A DNA stretch of 64,000 bases from Auanema rhodensis (GCA_964057225.1 CAXKVF010000074.1:434001-498000); one strand, 5' to 3'; counted from the first letter of the stretch, positions 39,780 through 55,091 are shown. Translations and numbers: made by a program. Notes: a model not told the origin generated them from the sequence alone.

Positions 39780-42700
39780 TACGTGAACTTTAATTTATGC
39801 TAATTAAATGTACACGTGATGTGCACTTGGTATGTAACTCGCTTCACGTGTAAGATAAAGAGATGCGGTTTTCAAAATTAGATTCCCCATGTCCATATTA
39901 GTCTAAAAACAAATTTTTATAAATATTGGTACATGGTAACCATGACTTTGAAATTTACGTGAACTTTAATTTATGCTAATTAAATGTACACGTGATGTGC
40001 TCTTGGTATGTAACTCGCTTCACGTGAAAGATAAAGAGATGCGGTTTTCAAAATTAGATTCCCCATGTCCATATTAGTCTAAAAACAAATTTTTATTGAT
40101 ATTGGTTCATGGTAACCATGACTTTGAAATTTACGTGAACTTTAATTTATGCTAATTAAATGTACACGTGATGTGCACTTGGTATGTAACTCGCTTCACG
40201 TGAAAGATAAAGAGATGCGGTTTTCAAAATTAGATTCCCCATGTCCATATTAGTCTAAAAACAAATTTTTATTGATATTGGTTCATGGTAACCATGACTT
40301 TGAAATTTACGTGAACTTTAATTTATGCTAATTAAATGTACACGTGATGTGCACTTGGTATGTAACTCGCTTCACGTGAAAGTTAAAGAGATGCGGTTTT
40401 CAAAATTAGATTCCTCATGTCCATATTAGTCTAAAAACAAATTTTTATTGATATTGGTGCATGGTAACCATGACTTTGAAATTTACGTGAACTTTAATTT
40501 ATGCTAATTAAATGTACACGTGATGTGCACTTGGTATGTAACTCGCTTCACGTGAAAGATAAAGAGATGCGGTTTTCAAAATTATATTCCCCATGTCCAT
40601 ATTAGTCTAAAAACAAATTTTTATTGATATTGGTGCATGGTAACCATGACTTTGAAATTTACGTGAACTTTAATTTATGCTAATTAAATGTACACGTGAT
40701 GTGCACTTGGTATGTAACTCGCTTCACGTGAAAGATAAAGAGATGCGGTTTTCAAAATTAGATTCCCCATGTCCATATTAGTCTAAAAACAAATTTTTAT
40801 TGATATTGGTGCATGGTAACCATGACTTTGAATTTTACGTGAACTTTAATTTATGCTAATTAAATGTACACGTGATGTGCACTTGGTATGTAACTCGCTT
40901 CACGTGAAAGATAAAGAGATGCGGTTTTCAAAATTATATTCCCCATGTCCATATTAGTCTAAAAACAAATTTTTATTGATATTGGTGCATGGTAACCATG
41001 ACTTTGAAATTTACGTGAACTTTAATTTATGCTAATTAAATGTACACGTGATGTGCACTTGGTATGTAACTCGCTTCACGTGAAAGATAAAGAGATGCGG
41101 TTTTCAAAATTAGATTCCCCATGTCCATATTAGTCTAAAAACAAATTTTTATTGATATTGGTTCATGGTAACCATGACTTTGAAATTTACGTGAACTTTA
41201 ATTTATGCTAATTAAATGTACACGTGATGTGCACTTGGTATGTAACTCGCTTCACGTGAAAGTTAAAGAGATGCGGTTTTCAAAATTAGATTCCCCATGT
41301 CCATATTAGTCTAAAAACAAATTTTTATTGATATTGGTGCATGGTAACCATGACTTTGAAATTTACGTGAACTTTAATTTATGCTAATTAAATGTACACG
41401 TGATGTGCACTTGGTATGTAACTCGCTTCACGTGAAAGATAAAGAGATGCGGTTTTCAAAATTAGATTCCCCATGTCCATATTAGTCTAAAAACAAATTT
41501 TTATTGATATTGGTTCATGGTAACCATGACTTTGAAATTTACGTGAACTTTAATTTATGCTAATTAAATGTACACGTGATGTGCACTTGGTATGTAACTC
41601 GCTTCACGTGAAAGATAAAGAGATGCGGTTTTCAAAATTAGATTCCCCATGTCCATATTAGTCTAAAAACAAATTTTTATTGATATTGGTGCATGGTAAC
41701 CATGACTTTGAAATTTACGTGAACTTTAATTTATGCTAATTAAATGTACACGTGATGTGCTCTTGGTATGTAACTCGCTTCACGTGAAAGATAAAGAGAT
41801 GCGGTTTTCAAAATTAGATTACCCATGTCCATATTAGTCTAAAAACAAATTTTTATTGATATTGGTGCATGGTAACCATGACTTTGAAATTTACGTGAAC
41901 TTTAATTTATGCTAATTAAATGTACACGTGATGTGCTCTTGGTATGTAACTCGCTTCACGTGAAAGATAAAGAGATGCGGTTTTCAAAATTAGATTACCC
42001 ATGTCCATAATAGTCTAAAAACAAATTTTTATTGATATTGGTGCATGGTAACCATGACTTTGAAATTTACGTGAACTTTAATTTATGCTAATTAAATGTA
42101 CACGTGATGTGCACTTGGTATGTAACTCGCTTCACGTGAAAGATAAAGAGATGCGGTTTTCAAAATTAGATTCCCCATGTCCATATTAGTCTAAAAACAA
42201 ATTTTTATTGATATTGGTTCATGGTAACCATGACTTTGAAATTTACGTGAACTTTAATTTATGCTAATTAAATGTACACGTGATGTGCACTTGGTATGTA
42301 ACTCGCTTCACGTGAAAGATAAAGAGATGCGGTTTTCAAAATTAGATCCCCCATGTCCATATTAGTCTAAATACTAATTTTTATTGATATTGGTGCATGG
42401 TAACCATGACTTTGAAATTTACGTGAACTTTAATTTATGCTAATTAAATGTACACGTGATGTGCACTTGGTATGTAACTCGCTTCACGTGAAAGATAAAG
42501 AGATGCGGTTTTCAAAATTAGATTCCCCATGTCCATATTAGTCTAAAAACAAATTTTTATTGATATTGGTGCATGGTAACCATGACTTTGAATTTTACGT
42601 GAACTTTAATTTATGCTAATTAAATGTACACGTGATGTGCACTTGGTATGTAACTCGCTTCACGTGAAAGATAAAGAGATGCGGTTTTCAAAATTAGATT

Positions 42701-44179
42701 CCCCATGTCCATATTAGTCTAAAAACAAATTTTTATTGATATTGGTTCATGGTAACCATGACTTTGAAATTTACGTGAACTTTAATTTATGCTAATTAAA
42801 TGTACACGTGATGTGCACTTGGTATGTAACTCGCTTCACGTGAAAGATAAAGAGATGCGGTTTTCAAAATTAGATTCCCCATGTCCATATTAGTCTAAAA
42901 ACAAATTTTTATTGATATTGGTGCATGGTAACCATGACTTTGAATTTTACGTGAACTTTAATTTATGCTAATTAAATGTACACGTGATGTGCACTTGGTA
43001 TGTAACTCGCTTCACGTGAAAGATAAAGAGATGCGGTTTTCAAAATTAGATTCCCCATGTCCATATTAGTCTAAAAACAAATTTTTATTGATATTGGTTC
43101 ATGGTAACCATGACTTTGAAATTTACGTGAACTTTAATTTATGCTAATTAAATGTACACGTGATGTGCACTTGGTATGTAACTCGCTTCACGTGTAAGAT
43201 AAAGAGATGCGGTTTTCAAAATTAGATTCCCCATGTCCATATTAGTCTAAAAACAAATTTTTATTGATATTGGTTCATGGTAACCATGACTTTGAAATTT
43301 ACGTGAACTTTAATTTATGCTAATTAAATGTACACGTGATGTGCACTTGGTATGTAACTCGCTTCACGTGAAAGATAAAGAGATGCGGTTTTCAAAATTA
43401 GATTCCCCATGTCCATATTAGTCTAAAAACAAATTTTTATTGATATTGGTTCATGGTAACCATGACTTTGAAATTTACGTGAACTTTAATTTATGCTAAT
43501 TAAATGTACACGTGATGTGCACTTGGTATGTAACTCGCTTCACGTGAAAGTTAAAGAGATGCGGTTTTCAAAATTAGATTCCCCATGTCCATATTAGTCT
43601 AAAAACAAATTTTTATTGATATTGGTTCATGGTAACCATGACTTTGAAATTTACGTGAACTTTAATTTATGCTAATTAAATGTACACGTGATGTGCACTT
43701 GGTATGTAACTCGCTTCACGTGAAAGATAAAGAGATGCGGTTTTCAAAATTAGATTCCCCATGTCCATATTAGTCTAAAAACAAATTTTTATTGATATTG
43801 GTTCATGGTAACCATGACTTTGAAATTTACGTGAACTTTAATTTATGCTAATTAAATGTACACGTGATGTGCACTTGGTATGTAACTCGCTTCACGTGAA
43901 AGTTAAAGAGATGCGGTTTTCAAAATTAGATTCCCCATGTCCATATTAGTCTAAAAACAAATTTTTATTGATATTGGTGCATGGTAACCATGACTTTGAA
44001 ATTTACGTGAACTTTAATTTATGCTAATTAAATGTACACGTGATGTGCACTTGGTATGTAACTCGCTTCACGTGAAAGATAAAGAGATGCGGTTTTCAAA
44101 ATTAGATTCCCCATGTCCATATTAGTCTAAAAACAAATTTTTATTGATATTGGTTCATGGTAACCATGACTTTGAAATT
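39780..44179 (+). repeat. 25-monomer HOR, copy 1 (4400 bp)
   Basis: Monomers 227-251. The order begins with V-k (GTGTAAG and TTTATAAAT with GGTACAT), then L; t; J-ccT; Tt; g-F; Tt; t; J; t; g; L-A; L-A-n; t; CC; g-F and so on. The next copy starts 4400 bp later with the same V-k-GGTACAT monomer. The G102T (TATATT) markers at 40583 and 44983 and the CATAAT markers at 42008 and 46408 are all 4400 bp apart. Confidence 0.9.
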
Positions 44180-47100
44180 TACGTGAACTTTAATTTATGC
44201 TAATTAAATGTACACGTGATGTGCACTTGGTATGTAACTCGCTTCACGTGTAAGATAAAGAGATGCGGTTTTCAAAATTAGATTCCCCATGTCCATATTA
44301 GTCTAAAAACAAATTTTTATAAATATTGGTACATGGTAACCATGACTTTGAAATTTACGTGAACTTTAATTTATGCTAATTAAATGTACACGTGATGTGC
44401 TCTTGGTATGTAACTCGCTTCACGTGAAAGATAAAGAGATGCGGTTTTCAAAATTAGATTCCCCATGTCCATATTAGTCTAAAAACAAATTTTTATTGAT
44501 ATTGGTTCATGGTAACCATGACTTTGAAATTTACGTGAACTTTAATTTATGCTAATTAAATGTACACGTGATGTGCACTTGGTATGTAACTCGCTTCACG
44601 TGAAAGATAAAGAGATGCGGTTTTCAAAATTAGATTCCCCATGTCCATATTAGTCTAAAAACAAATTTTTATTGATATTGGTTCATGGTAACCATGACTT
44701 TGAAATTTACGTGAACTTTAATTTATGCTAATTAAATGTACACGTGATGTGCACTTGGTATGTAACTCGCTTCACGTGAAAGTTAAAGAGATGCGGTTTT
44801 CAAAATTAGATTCCTCATGTCCATATTAGTCTAAAAACAAATTTTTATTGATATTGGTGCATGGTAACCATGACTTTGAAATTTACGTGAACTTTAATTT
44901 ATGCTAATTAAATGTACACGTGATGTGCACTTGGTATGTAACTCGCTTCACGTGAAAGATAAAGAGATGCGGTTTTCAAAATTATATTCCCCATGTCCAT
45001 ATTAGTCTAAAAACAAATTTTTATTGATATTGGTGCATGGTAACCATGACTTTGAAATTTACGTGAACTTTAATTTATGCTAATTAAATGTACACGTGAT
45101 GTGCACTTGGTATGTAACTCGCTTCACGTGAAAGATAAAGAGATGCGGTTTTCAAAATTAGATTCCCCATGTCCATATTAGTCTAAAAACAAATTTTTAT
45201 TGATATTGGTGCATGGTAACCATGACTTTGAATTTTACGTGAACTTTAATTTATGCTAATTAAATGTACACGTGATGTGCACTTGGTATGTAACTCGCTT
45301 CACGTGAAAGATAAAGAGATGCGGTTTTCAAAATTATATTCCCCATGTCCATATTAGTCTAAAAACAAATTTTTATTGATATTGGTGCATGGTAACCATG
45401 ACTTTGAAATTTACGTGAACTTTAATTTATGCTAATTAAATGTACACGTGATGTGCACTTGGTATGTAACTCGCTTCACGTGAAAGATAAAGAGATGCGG
45501 TTTTCAAAATTAGATTCCCCATGTCCATATTAGTCTAAAAACAAATTTTTATTGATATTGGATCATGGTAACCATGACTTTGAAATTTACGTGAACTTTA
45601 ATTTATGCTAATTAAATGTACACGTGATGTGCACTTGGTATGTAACTCGCTTCACGTGAAAGTTAAAGAGATGCGGTTTTCAAAATTAGATTCCCCATGT
45701 CCATATTAGTCTAAAAACAAATTTTTATTGATATTGGTGCATGGTAACCATGACTTTGAAATTTACGTGAACTTTAATTTATGCTAATTAAATGTACACG
45801 TGATGTGCACTTGGTATGTAACTCGCTTCACGTGAAAGATAAAGAGATGCGGTTTTCAAAATTAGATTCCCCATGTCCATATTAGTCTAAAAACAAATTT
45901 TTATTGATATTGGTTCATGGTAACCATGACTTTGAAATTTACGTGAACTTTAATTTATGCTAATTAAATGTACACGTGATGTGCACTTGGTATGTAACTC
46001 GCTTCACGTGAAAGATAAAGAGATGCGGTTTTCAAAATTAGATTCCCCATGTCCATATTAGTCTAAAAACAAATTTTTATTGATATTGGTGCATGGTAAC
46101 CATGACTTTGAAATTTACGTGAACTTTAATTTATGCTAATTAAATGTACACGTGATGTGCTCTTGGTATGTAACTCGCTTCACGTGAAAGATAAAGAGAT
46201 GCGGTTTTCAAAATTAGATTACCCATGTCCATATTAGTCTAAAAACAAATTTTTATTGATATTGGTGCATGGTAACCATGACTTTGAAATTTACGTGAAC
46301 TTTAATTTATGCTAATTAAATGTACACGTGATGTGCTCTTGGTATGTAACTCGCTTCACGTGAAAGATAAAGAGATGCGGTTTTCAAAATTAGATTACCC
46401 ATGTCCATAATAGTCTAAAAACAAATTTTTATTGATATTGGTGCATGGTAACCATGACTTTGAAATTTACGTGAACTTTAATTTATGCTAATTAAATGTA
46501 CACGTGATGTGCACTTGGTATGTAACTCGCTTCACGTGAAAGATAAAGAGATGCGGTTTTCAAAATTAGATTCCCCATGTCCATATTAGTCTAAAAACAA
46601 ATTTTTATTGATATTGGTTCATGGTAACCATGACTTTGAAATTTACGTGAACTTTAATTTATGCTAATTAAATGTACACGTGATGTGCACTTGGTATGTA
46701 ACTCGCTTCACGTGAAAGATAAAGAGATGCGGTTTTCAAAATTAGATTCCCCATGTCCATAATAGTCTAAAAACAAATTTTTATTGATATTGGTGCATGG
46801 TAACCATGACTTTGAAATTTACGTGAACTTTAATTTATGCTAATTAAATGTACACGTGATGTGCTCTTGGTATGTAACTCGCTTCACGTGAAAGATAAAG
46901 AGATGCGGTTTTCAAAATTAGATTACCCATGTCCATATTAGTCTAAAAACAAATTTTTATTGATATTGGTGCATGGTAACCATGACTTTGAAATTTACGT
47001 GAACTTTAATTTATGCTAATTAAATGTACACGTGATGTGCTCTTGGTATGTAACTCGCTTCACGTGAAAGATAAAGAGATGCGGTTTTCAAAATTAGATT

Positions 47101-50100
47101 ACCCATGTCCATAATAGTCTAAAAACAAATTTTTATTGATATTGGTGCATGGTAACCATGACTTTGAAATTTACGTGAACTTTAATTTATGCTAATTAAA
47201 TGTACACGTGATGTGCACTTGGTATGTAACTCGCTTCACGTGAAAGATAAAGAGATGCGGTTTTCAAAATTAGATTCCCCATGTCCATATTAGTCTAAAA
47301 ACAAATTTTTATTGATATTGGTTCATGGTAACCATGACTTTGAAATTTACGTGAACTTTAATTTATGCTAATTAAATGTACACGTGATGTGCACTTGGTA
47401 TGTAACTCGCTTCACGTGAAAGATAAAGAGATGCGGTTTTCAAAATTAGATCCCCCATGTCCATATTAGTCTAAATACTAATTTTTATTGATATTGGTGC
47501 ATGGTAACCATGACTTTGAAATTTACGTGAACTTTAATTTATGCTAATTAAATGTACACGTGATGTGCACTTGGTATGTAACTCGCTTCATGTGAAAGAT
47601 AAAGAGATGCGGTTTTCAAAATTAGATTCCCCATGTCCATATTAGTCTAAAAACAAATTTTTATTGATATTGGTGCATGGTAACCATGACTTTGAATTTT
47701 ACGTGAACTTTAATTTATGCTAATTAAATGTACACGTGATGTGCACTTGGTATGTAACTCGCTTCACGTGAAAGATAAAGAGATGCGGTTTTCAAAATTA
47801 TATTCCCCATGTCCATATTAGTCTAAAAACAAATTTTTATTGATATTGGTGCATGGTAACCATGACTTTGAAATTTACGTGAACTTTAATTTATGCTAAT
47901 TAAATGTACACGTGATGTGCACTTGGTATGTAACTCGCTTCACGTGAAAGATAAAGAGATGCGGTTTTCAAAATTAGATTCCCCATGTCCATATTAGTCT
48001 AAAAACAAATTTTTATTGATATTGGTTCATGGTAACCATGACTTTGAAATTTACGTGAACTTTAATTTATGCTAATTAAATGTACACGTGATGTGCACTT
48101 GGTATGTAACTCGCTTCACGTGAAAGATAAAGAGATGCGGTTTTCAAAATTAGATTCCCCATGTCCATATTAGTCTAAAAACAAATTTTTATTGATATTG
48201 GTGCATGGTAACCATGACTTTGAAATTTACGTGAACTTTAATTTATGCTAATTAAATGTACACGTGATGTGCTCTTGGTATGTAACTCGCTTCACGTGAA
48301 AGATAAAGAGATGCGGTTTTCAAAATTAGATTACCCATGTCCATATTAGTCTAAAAACAAATTTTTATTGATATTGGTGCATGGTAACCATGACTTTGAA
48401 ATTTACGTGAACTTTAATTTATGCTAATTAAATGTACACGTGATGTGCTCTTGGTATGTAACTCGCTTCACGTGAAAGATAAAGAGATGCGGTTTTCAAA
48501 ATTAGATTACCCATGTCCATAATAGTCTAAAAACAAATTTTTATTGATATTGGTGCATGGTAACCATGACTTTGAAATTTACGTGAACTTTAATTTATGC
48601 TAATTAAATGTACACGTGATGTGCACTTGGTATGTAACTCGCTTCACGTGAAAGATAAAGAGATGCGGTTTTCAAAATTAGATTCCCCATGTCCATATTA
48701 GTCTAAAAACAAATTTTTATTGATATTGGTTCATGGTAACCATGACTTTGAAATTTACGTGAACTTTAATTTATGCTAATTAAATGTACACGTGATGTGC
48801 ACTTGGTATGTAACTCGCTTCACGTGAAAGATAAAGAGATGCGGTTTTCAAAATTAGATCCCCCATGTCCATATTAGTCTAAATACTAATTTTTATTGAT
48901 ATTGGTGCATGGTAACCATGACTTTGAAATTTACGTGAACTTTAATTTATGCTAATTAAATGTACACGTGATGTGCACTTGGTATGTAACTCGCTTCACG
49001 TGAAAGATAAAGAGATGCGGTTTTCAAAATTAGATTCCCCATGTCCATATTAGTCTAAAAACAAATTTTTATTGATATTGGTGCATGGTAACCATGACTT
49101 TGAATTTTACGTGAACTTTAATTTATGCTAATTAAATGTACACGTGATGTGCACTTGGTATGTAACTCGCTTCACGTGAAAGATAAAGAGATGCGGTTTT
49201 CAAAATTAGATTCCCCATGTCCATATTAGTCTAAAAACAAATTTTTATTGATATTGGTTCATGGTAACCATGACTTTGAAATTTACGTGAACTTTAATTT
49301 ATGCTAATTAAATGTACACGTGATGTGCACTTGGTATGTAACTCGCTTCACGTGAAAGATAAAGAGATGCGGTTTTCAAAATTAGATTCCCCATGTCCAT
49401 ATTAGTCTAAAAACAAATTTTTATTGATATTGGTGCATGGTAACCATGACTTTGAATTTTACGTGAACTTTAATTTATGCTAATTAAATGTACACGTGAT
49501 GTGCACTTGGTATGTAACTCGCTTCACGTGAAAGATAAAGAGATGCGGTTTTCAAAATTAGATTCCCCATGTCCATATTAGTCTAAAAACAAATTTTTAT
49601 TGATATTGGTTCATGGTAACCATGACTTTGAAATTTACGTGAACTTTAATTTATGCTAATTAAATGTACACGTGATGTGCACTTGGTATGTAACTCGCTT
49701 CACGTGTAAGATAAAGAGATGCGGTTTTCAAAATTAGATTCCCCATGTCCATATTAGTCTAAAAACAAATTTTTATTGATATTGGTTCATGGTAACCATG
49801 ACTTTGAAATTTACGTGAACTTTAATTTATGCTAATTAAATGTACACGTGATGTGCACTTGGTATGTAACTCGCTTCACGTGAAAGATAAAGAGATGCGG
49901 TTTTCAAAATTAGATTCCCCATGTCCATATTAGTCTAAAAACAAATTTTTATTGATATTGGTTCATGGTAACCATGACTTTGAAATTTACGTGAACTTTA
50001 ATTTATGCTAATTAAATGTACACGTGATGTGCACTTGGTATGTAACTCGCTTCACGTGAAAGTTAAAGAGATGCGGTTTTCAAAATTAGATTCCCCATGT

Positions 50101-50691
50101 CCATATTAGTCTAAAAACAAATTTTTATTGATATTGGTTCATGGTAACCATGACTTTGAAATTTACGTGAACTTTAATTTATGCTAATTAAATGTACACG
50201 TGATGTGCACTTGGTATGTAACTCGCTTCACGTGAAAGATAAAGAGATGCGGTTTTCAAAATTAGATTCCCCATGTCCATATTAGTCTAAAAACAAATTT
50301 TTATTGATATTGGTTCATGGTAACCATGACTTTGAAATTTACGTGAACTTTAATTTATGCTAATTAAATGTACACGTGATGTGCACTTGGTATGTAACTC
50401 GCTTCACGTGAAAGTTAAAGAGATGCGGTTTTCAAAATTAGATTCCCCATGTCCATATTAGTCTAAAAACAAATTTTTATTGATATTGGTGCATGGTAAC
50501 CATGACTTTGAAATTTACGTGAACTTTAATTTATGCTAATTAAATGTACACGTGATGTGCACTTGGTATGTAACTCGCTTCACGTGAAAGATAAAGAGAT
50601 GCGGTTTTCAAAATTAGATTCCCCATGTCCATATTAGTCTAAAAACAAATTTTTATTGATATTGGTTCATGGTAACCATGACTTTGAAATT
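44180..50691 (+). repeat. 25-monomer HOR enlarged to 37 monomers, copy 2 (6512 bp)
   Basis: Monomers 252-288. It follows copy 1 up to about 46643. The L-A / L-A-n / t segment is then repeated: CATAAT signatures of the L-A-n type are at 46408, 47112 (4 monomers on) and 48520 (8 further monomers on). These 12 extra monomers exactly explain the 37-monomer spacing to the next GGTACAT monomer at 50692. A private CATGTG at about 47590 lies in the inserted part. Confidence 0.88.
46644..46819 (+). repeat. Mosaic monomer carrying CATAAT without L or A
   Basis: Elsewhere T119A (CATAAT) always comes with A46T and C106A. Here it occurs with A46 and the consensus C106, in a monomer that by its neighbours should be a plain g type. 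A short gene-conversion tract from an L-A-n monomer, ending between positions 106 and 119, would explain it; an independent mutation is the alternative. Confidence 0.6.
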
Positions 50692-53683
50692 TACGTGAAC
50701 TTTAATTTATGCTAATTAAATGTACACGTGATGTGCACTTGGTATGTAACTCGCTTCACGTGTAAGATAAAGAGATGCGGTTTTCAAAATTAGATTCCCC
50801 ATGTCCATATTAGTCTAAAAACAAATTTTTATAAATATTGGTACATGGTAACCATGACTTTGAAATTTACGTGAACTTTAATTTATGCTAATTAAATGTA
50901 CACGTGATGTGCTCTTGGTATGTAACTCGCTTCACGTGAAAGATAAAGAGATGCGGTTTTCAAAATTAGATTCCCCATGTCCATATTAGTCTAAAAACAA
51001 ATTTTTATTGATATTGGTTCATGGTAACCATGACTTTGAAATTTACGTGAACTTTAATTTATGCTAATTAAATGTACACGTGATGTGCACTTGGTATGTA
51101 ACTCGCTTCACGTGAAAGATAAAGAGATGCGGTTTTCAAAATTAGATTCCCCATGTCCATATTAGTCTAAAAACAAATTTTTATTGATATTGGTTCATGG
51201 TAACCATGACTTTGAAATTTACGTGAACTTTAATTTATGCTAATTAAATGTACACGTGATGTGCACTTGGTATGTAACTCGCTTCACGTGAAAGTTAAAG
51301 AGATGCGGTTTTCAAAATTAGATTCCTCATGTCCATATTAGTCTAAAAACAAATTTTTATTGATATTGGTGCATGGTAACCATGACTTTGAAATTTACGT
51401 GAACTTTAATTTATGCTAATTAAATGTACACGTGATGTGCACTTGGTATGTAACTCGCTTCACGTGAAAGATAAAGAGATGCGGTTTTCAAAATTATATT
51501 CCCCATGTCCATATTAGTCTAAAAACAAATTTTTATTGATATTGGTGCATGGTAACCATGACTTTGAAATTTACGTGAACTTTAATTTATGCTAATTAAA
51601 TGTACACGTGATGTGCACTTGGTATGTAACTCGCTTCACGTGAAAGATAAAGAGATGCGGTTTTCAAAATTAGATTCCCCATGTCCATATTAGTCTAAAA
51701 ACAAATTTTTATTGATATTGGTGCATGGTAACCATGACTTTGAATTTTACGTGAACTTTAATTTATGCTAATTAAATGTACACGTGATGTGCACTTGGTA
51801 TGTAACTCGCTTCACGTGAAAGATAAAGAGATGCGGTTTTCAAAATTATATTCCCCATGTCCATATTAGTCTAAAAACAAATTTTTATTGATATTGGTGC
51901 ATGGTAACCATGACTTTGAAATTTACGTGAACTTTAATTTATGCTAATTAAATGTACACGTGATGTGCACTTGGTATGTAACTCGCTTCACGTGAAAGAT
52001 AAAGAGATGCGGTTTTCAAAATTAGATTCCCCATGTCCATATTAGTCTAAAAACAAATTTTTATTGATATTGGTTCATGGTAACCATGACTTTGAAATTT
52101 ACGTGAACTTTAATTTATGCTAATTAAATGTACACGTGATGTGCACTTGGTATGTAACTCGCTTCACGTGAAAGTTAAAGAGATGCGGTTTTCAAAATTA
52201 GATTCCCCATGTCCATATTAGTCTAAAAACAAATTTTTATTGATATTGGTGCATGGTAACCATGACTTTGAAATTTACGTGAACTTTAATTTATGCTAAT
52301 TAAATGTACACGTGATGTGCACTTGGTATGTAACTCGCTTCACGTGAAAGATAAAGAGATGCGGTTTTCAAAATTAGATTCCCCATGTCCATATTAGTCT
52401 AAAAACAAATTTTTATTGATATTGGTTCATGGTAACCATGACTTTGAAATTTACGTGAACTTTAATTTATGCTAATTAAATGTACACGTGATGTGCACTT
52501 GGTATGTAACTCGCTTCACGTGAAAGATAAAGAGATGCGGTTTTCAAAATTAGATTCCCCATGTCCATATTAGTCTAAAAACAAATTTTTATTGATATTG
52601 GTGCATGGTAACCATGACTTTGAAATTTACGTGAACTTTAATTTATGCTAATTAAATGTACACGTGATGTGCTCTTGGTATGTAACTCGCTTCACGTGAA
52701 AGATAAAGAGATGCGGTTTTCAAAATTAGATTACCCATGTCCATATTAGTCTAAAAACAAATTTTTATTGATATTGGTGCATGGTAACCATGACTTTGAA
52801 ATTTACGTGAACTTTAATTTATGCTAATTAAATGTACACGTGATGTGCTCTTGGTATGTAACTCGCTTCACGTGAAAGATAAAGAGATGCGGTTTTCAAA
52901 ATTAGATTACCCATGTCCATAATAGTCTAAAAACAAATTTTTATTGATATTGGTGCATGGTAACCATGACTTTGAAATTTACGTGAACTTTAATTTATGC
53001 TAATTAAATGTACACGTGATGTGCACTTGGTATGTAACTCGCTTCACGTGAAAGATAAAGAGATGCGGTTTTCAAAATTAGATTCCCCATGTCCATATTA
53101 GTCTAAAAACAAATTTTTATTGATATTGGTTCATGGTAACCATGACTTTGAAATTTACGTGAACTTTAATTTATGCTAATTAAATGTACACGTGATGTGC
53201 ACTTGGTATGTAACTCGCTTCACGTGAAAGATAAAGAGATGCGGTTTTCAAAATTAGATCCCCCATGTCCATATTAGTCTAAATACTAATTTTTATTGAT
53301 ATTGGTGCATGGTAACCATGACTTTGAAATTTACGTGAACTTTAATTTATGCTAATTAAATGTACACGTGATGTGCACTTGGTATGTAACTCGCTTCACG
53401 TGAAAGATAAAGAGATGCGGTTTTCAAAATTAGATTCCCCATGTCCATATTAGTCTAAAAACAAATTTTTATTGATATTGGTGCATGGTAACCATGACTT
53501 TGAATTTTACGTGAACTTTAATTTATGCTAATTAAATGTACACGTGATGTGCACTTGGTATGTAACTCGCTTCACGTGAAAGATAAAGAGATGCGGTTTT
53601 CAAAATTAGATTCCCCATGTCCATATTAGTCTAAAAACAAATTTTTATTGATATTGGTTCATGGTAACCATGACTTTGAAATT
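50692..53683 (+). repeat. 25-monomer HOR, copy 3, first 17 monomers
   Basis: Monomers 289-305 repeat 39780-42771: V-k with GGTACAT, L, t, J-ccT, Tt, g-F, Tt, t, J, t, g, L-A, L-A-n, t, CC, g-F, t. In place of the next monomers the array jumps to a V-k monomer with GGTGCAT at 53684, which starts a new order of types. Confidence 0.85.
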
Positions 53684-54035
53684 TACGTGAACTTTAATTT
53701 ATGCTAATTAAATGTACACGTGATGTGCACTTGGTATGTAACTCGCTTCACGTGTAAGATAAAGAGATGCGGTTTTCAAAATTAGATTCCCCATGTCCAT
53801 ATTAGTCTAAAAACAAATTTTTATAAATATTGGTGCATGGTAACCATGACTTTGAAATTTACGTGAACTTTAATTTATGCTAATTAAATGTACACGTGAT
53901 GTGCTCTTGGTATGTAACTCGCTTCACGTGAAAGATAAAGAGATGCGGTTTTCAAAATTAGATTCCCCATGTCCATATTAGTCTAAAAACAAATTTTTAT
54001 TGATATTGGTTCATGGTAACCATGACTTTGAAATT
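52628..54035 (+). repeat. 8-monomer cassette, copy 1
   Basis: Monomers 300-307: L-A; L-A-n; t; CC; g-F; t; V-k; L-t. This ordered set recurs at 55092, 57732 and, one monomer shorter, 59140. The monomers between cassettes vary in number, so the HOR period drifts from 14 to 15 to 7. Confidence 0.85.
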
Positions 54036-55091
54036 TACGTGAACTTTAATTTATGCTAATTAAATGTACACGTGATGTGCACTTGGTATGTAACTCGCTT
54101 CACGTGAAAGATAAAGAGATGCGGTTTTCAAAATTAGATTCCCCATGTCCATATTAGTCTAAAAACAAATTTTTATTGATATTGGTTCATGGTAACCATG
54201 ACTTTGAAATTTACGTGAACTTTAATTTATGCTAATTAAATGTACACGTGATGTGCACTTGGTATGTAACTCGCTTCACGTGAAAGTTAAAGAGATGCGG
54301 TTTTCAAAATTAGATTCCCCATGTCCATATTAGTCTAAAAACAAATTTTTATTGATATTGGTTCATGGTAACCATGACTTTGAAATTTACGTGAACTTTA
54401 ATTTATGCTAATTAAATGTACACGTGATGTGCACTTGGTATGTAACTCGCTTCACGTGAAAGATAAAGAGATGCGGTTTTCAAAATTAGATTCCCCATGT
54501 CCATATTAGTCTAAAAACAAATTTTTATTGATATTGGTTCATGGTAACCATGACTTTGAAATTTACGTGAACTTTAATTTATGCTAATTAAATGTACACG
54601 TGATGTGCACTTGGTATGTAACTCGCTTCACGTGAAAGTTAAAGAGATGCGGTTTTCAAAATTAGATTCCCCATGTCCATATTAGTCTAAAAACAAATTT
54701 TTATTGATATTGGTGCATGGTAACCATGACTTTGAAATTTACGTGAACTTTAATTTATGCTAATTAAATGTACACGTGATGTGCACTTGGTATGTAACTC
54801 GCTTCACGTGAAAGATAAAGAGATGCGGTTTTCAAAATTAGATTCCCCATGTCCATATTAGTCTAAAAACAAATTTTTATTGATATTGGTTCATGGTAAC
54901 CATGACTTTGAAATTTACGTGAACTTTAATTTATGCTAATTAAATGTACACGTGATGTGCACTTGGTATGTAACTCGCTTCACGTGAAAGATAAAGAGAT
55001 GCGGTTTTCAAAATTAGATTCCCCATGTCCATATTAGTCTAAAAACAAATTTTTATTGATATTGGTGCATGGTAACCATGACTTTGAAATT
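54036..55091 (+). repeat. Six linker monomers between cassettes 1 and 2
   Basis: Monomers 308-313: t; J-t; t; J-g; t; g. The order matches 43300-44179 followed by a g monomer, so it derives from the tail of the 25-monomer HOR. Confidence 0.75.
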
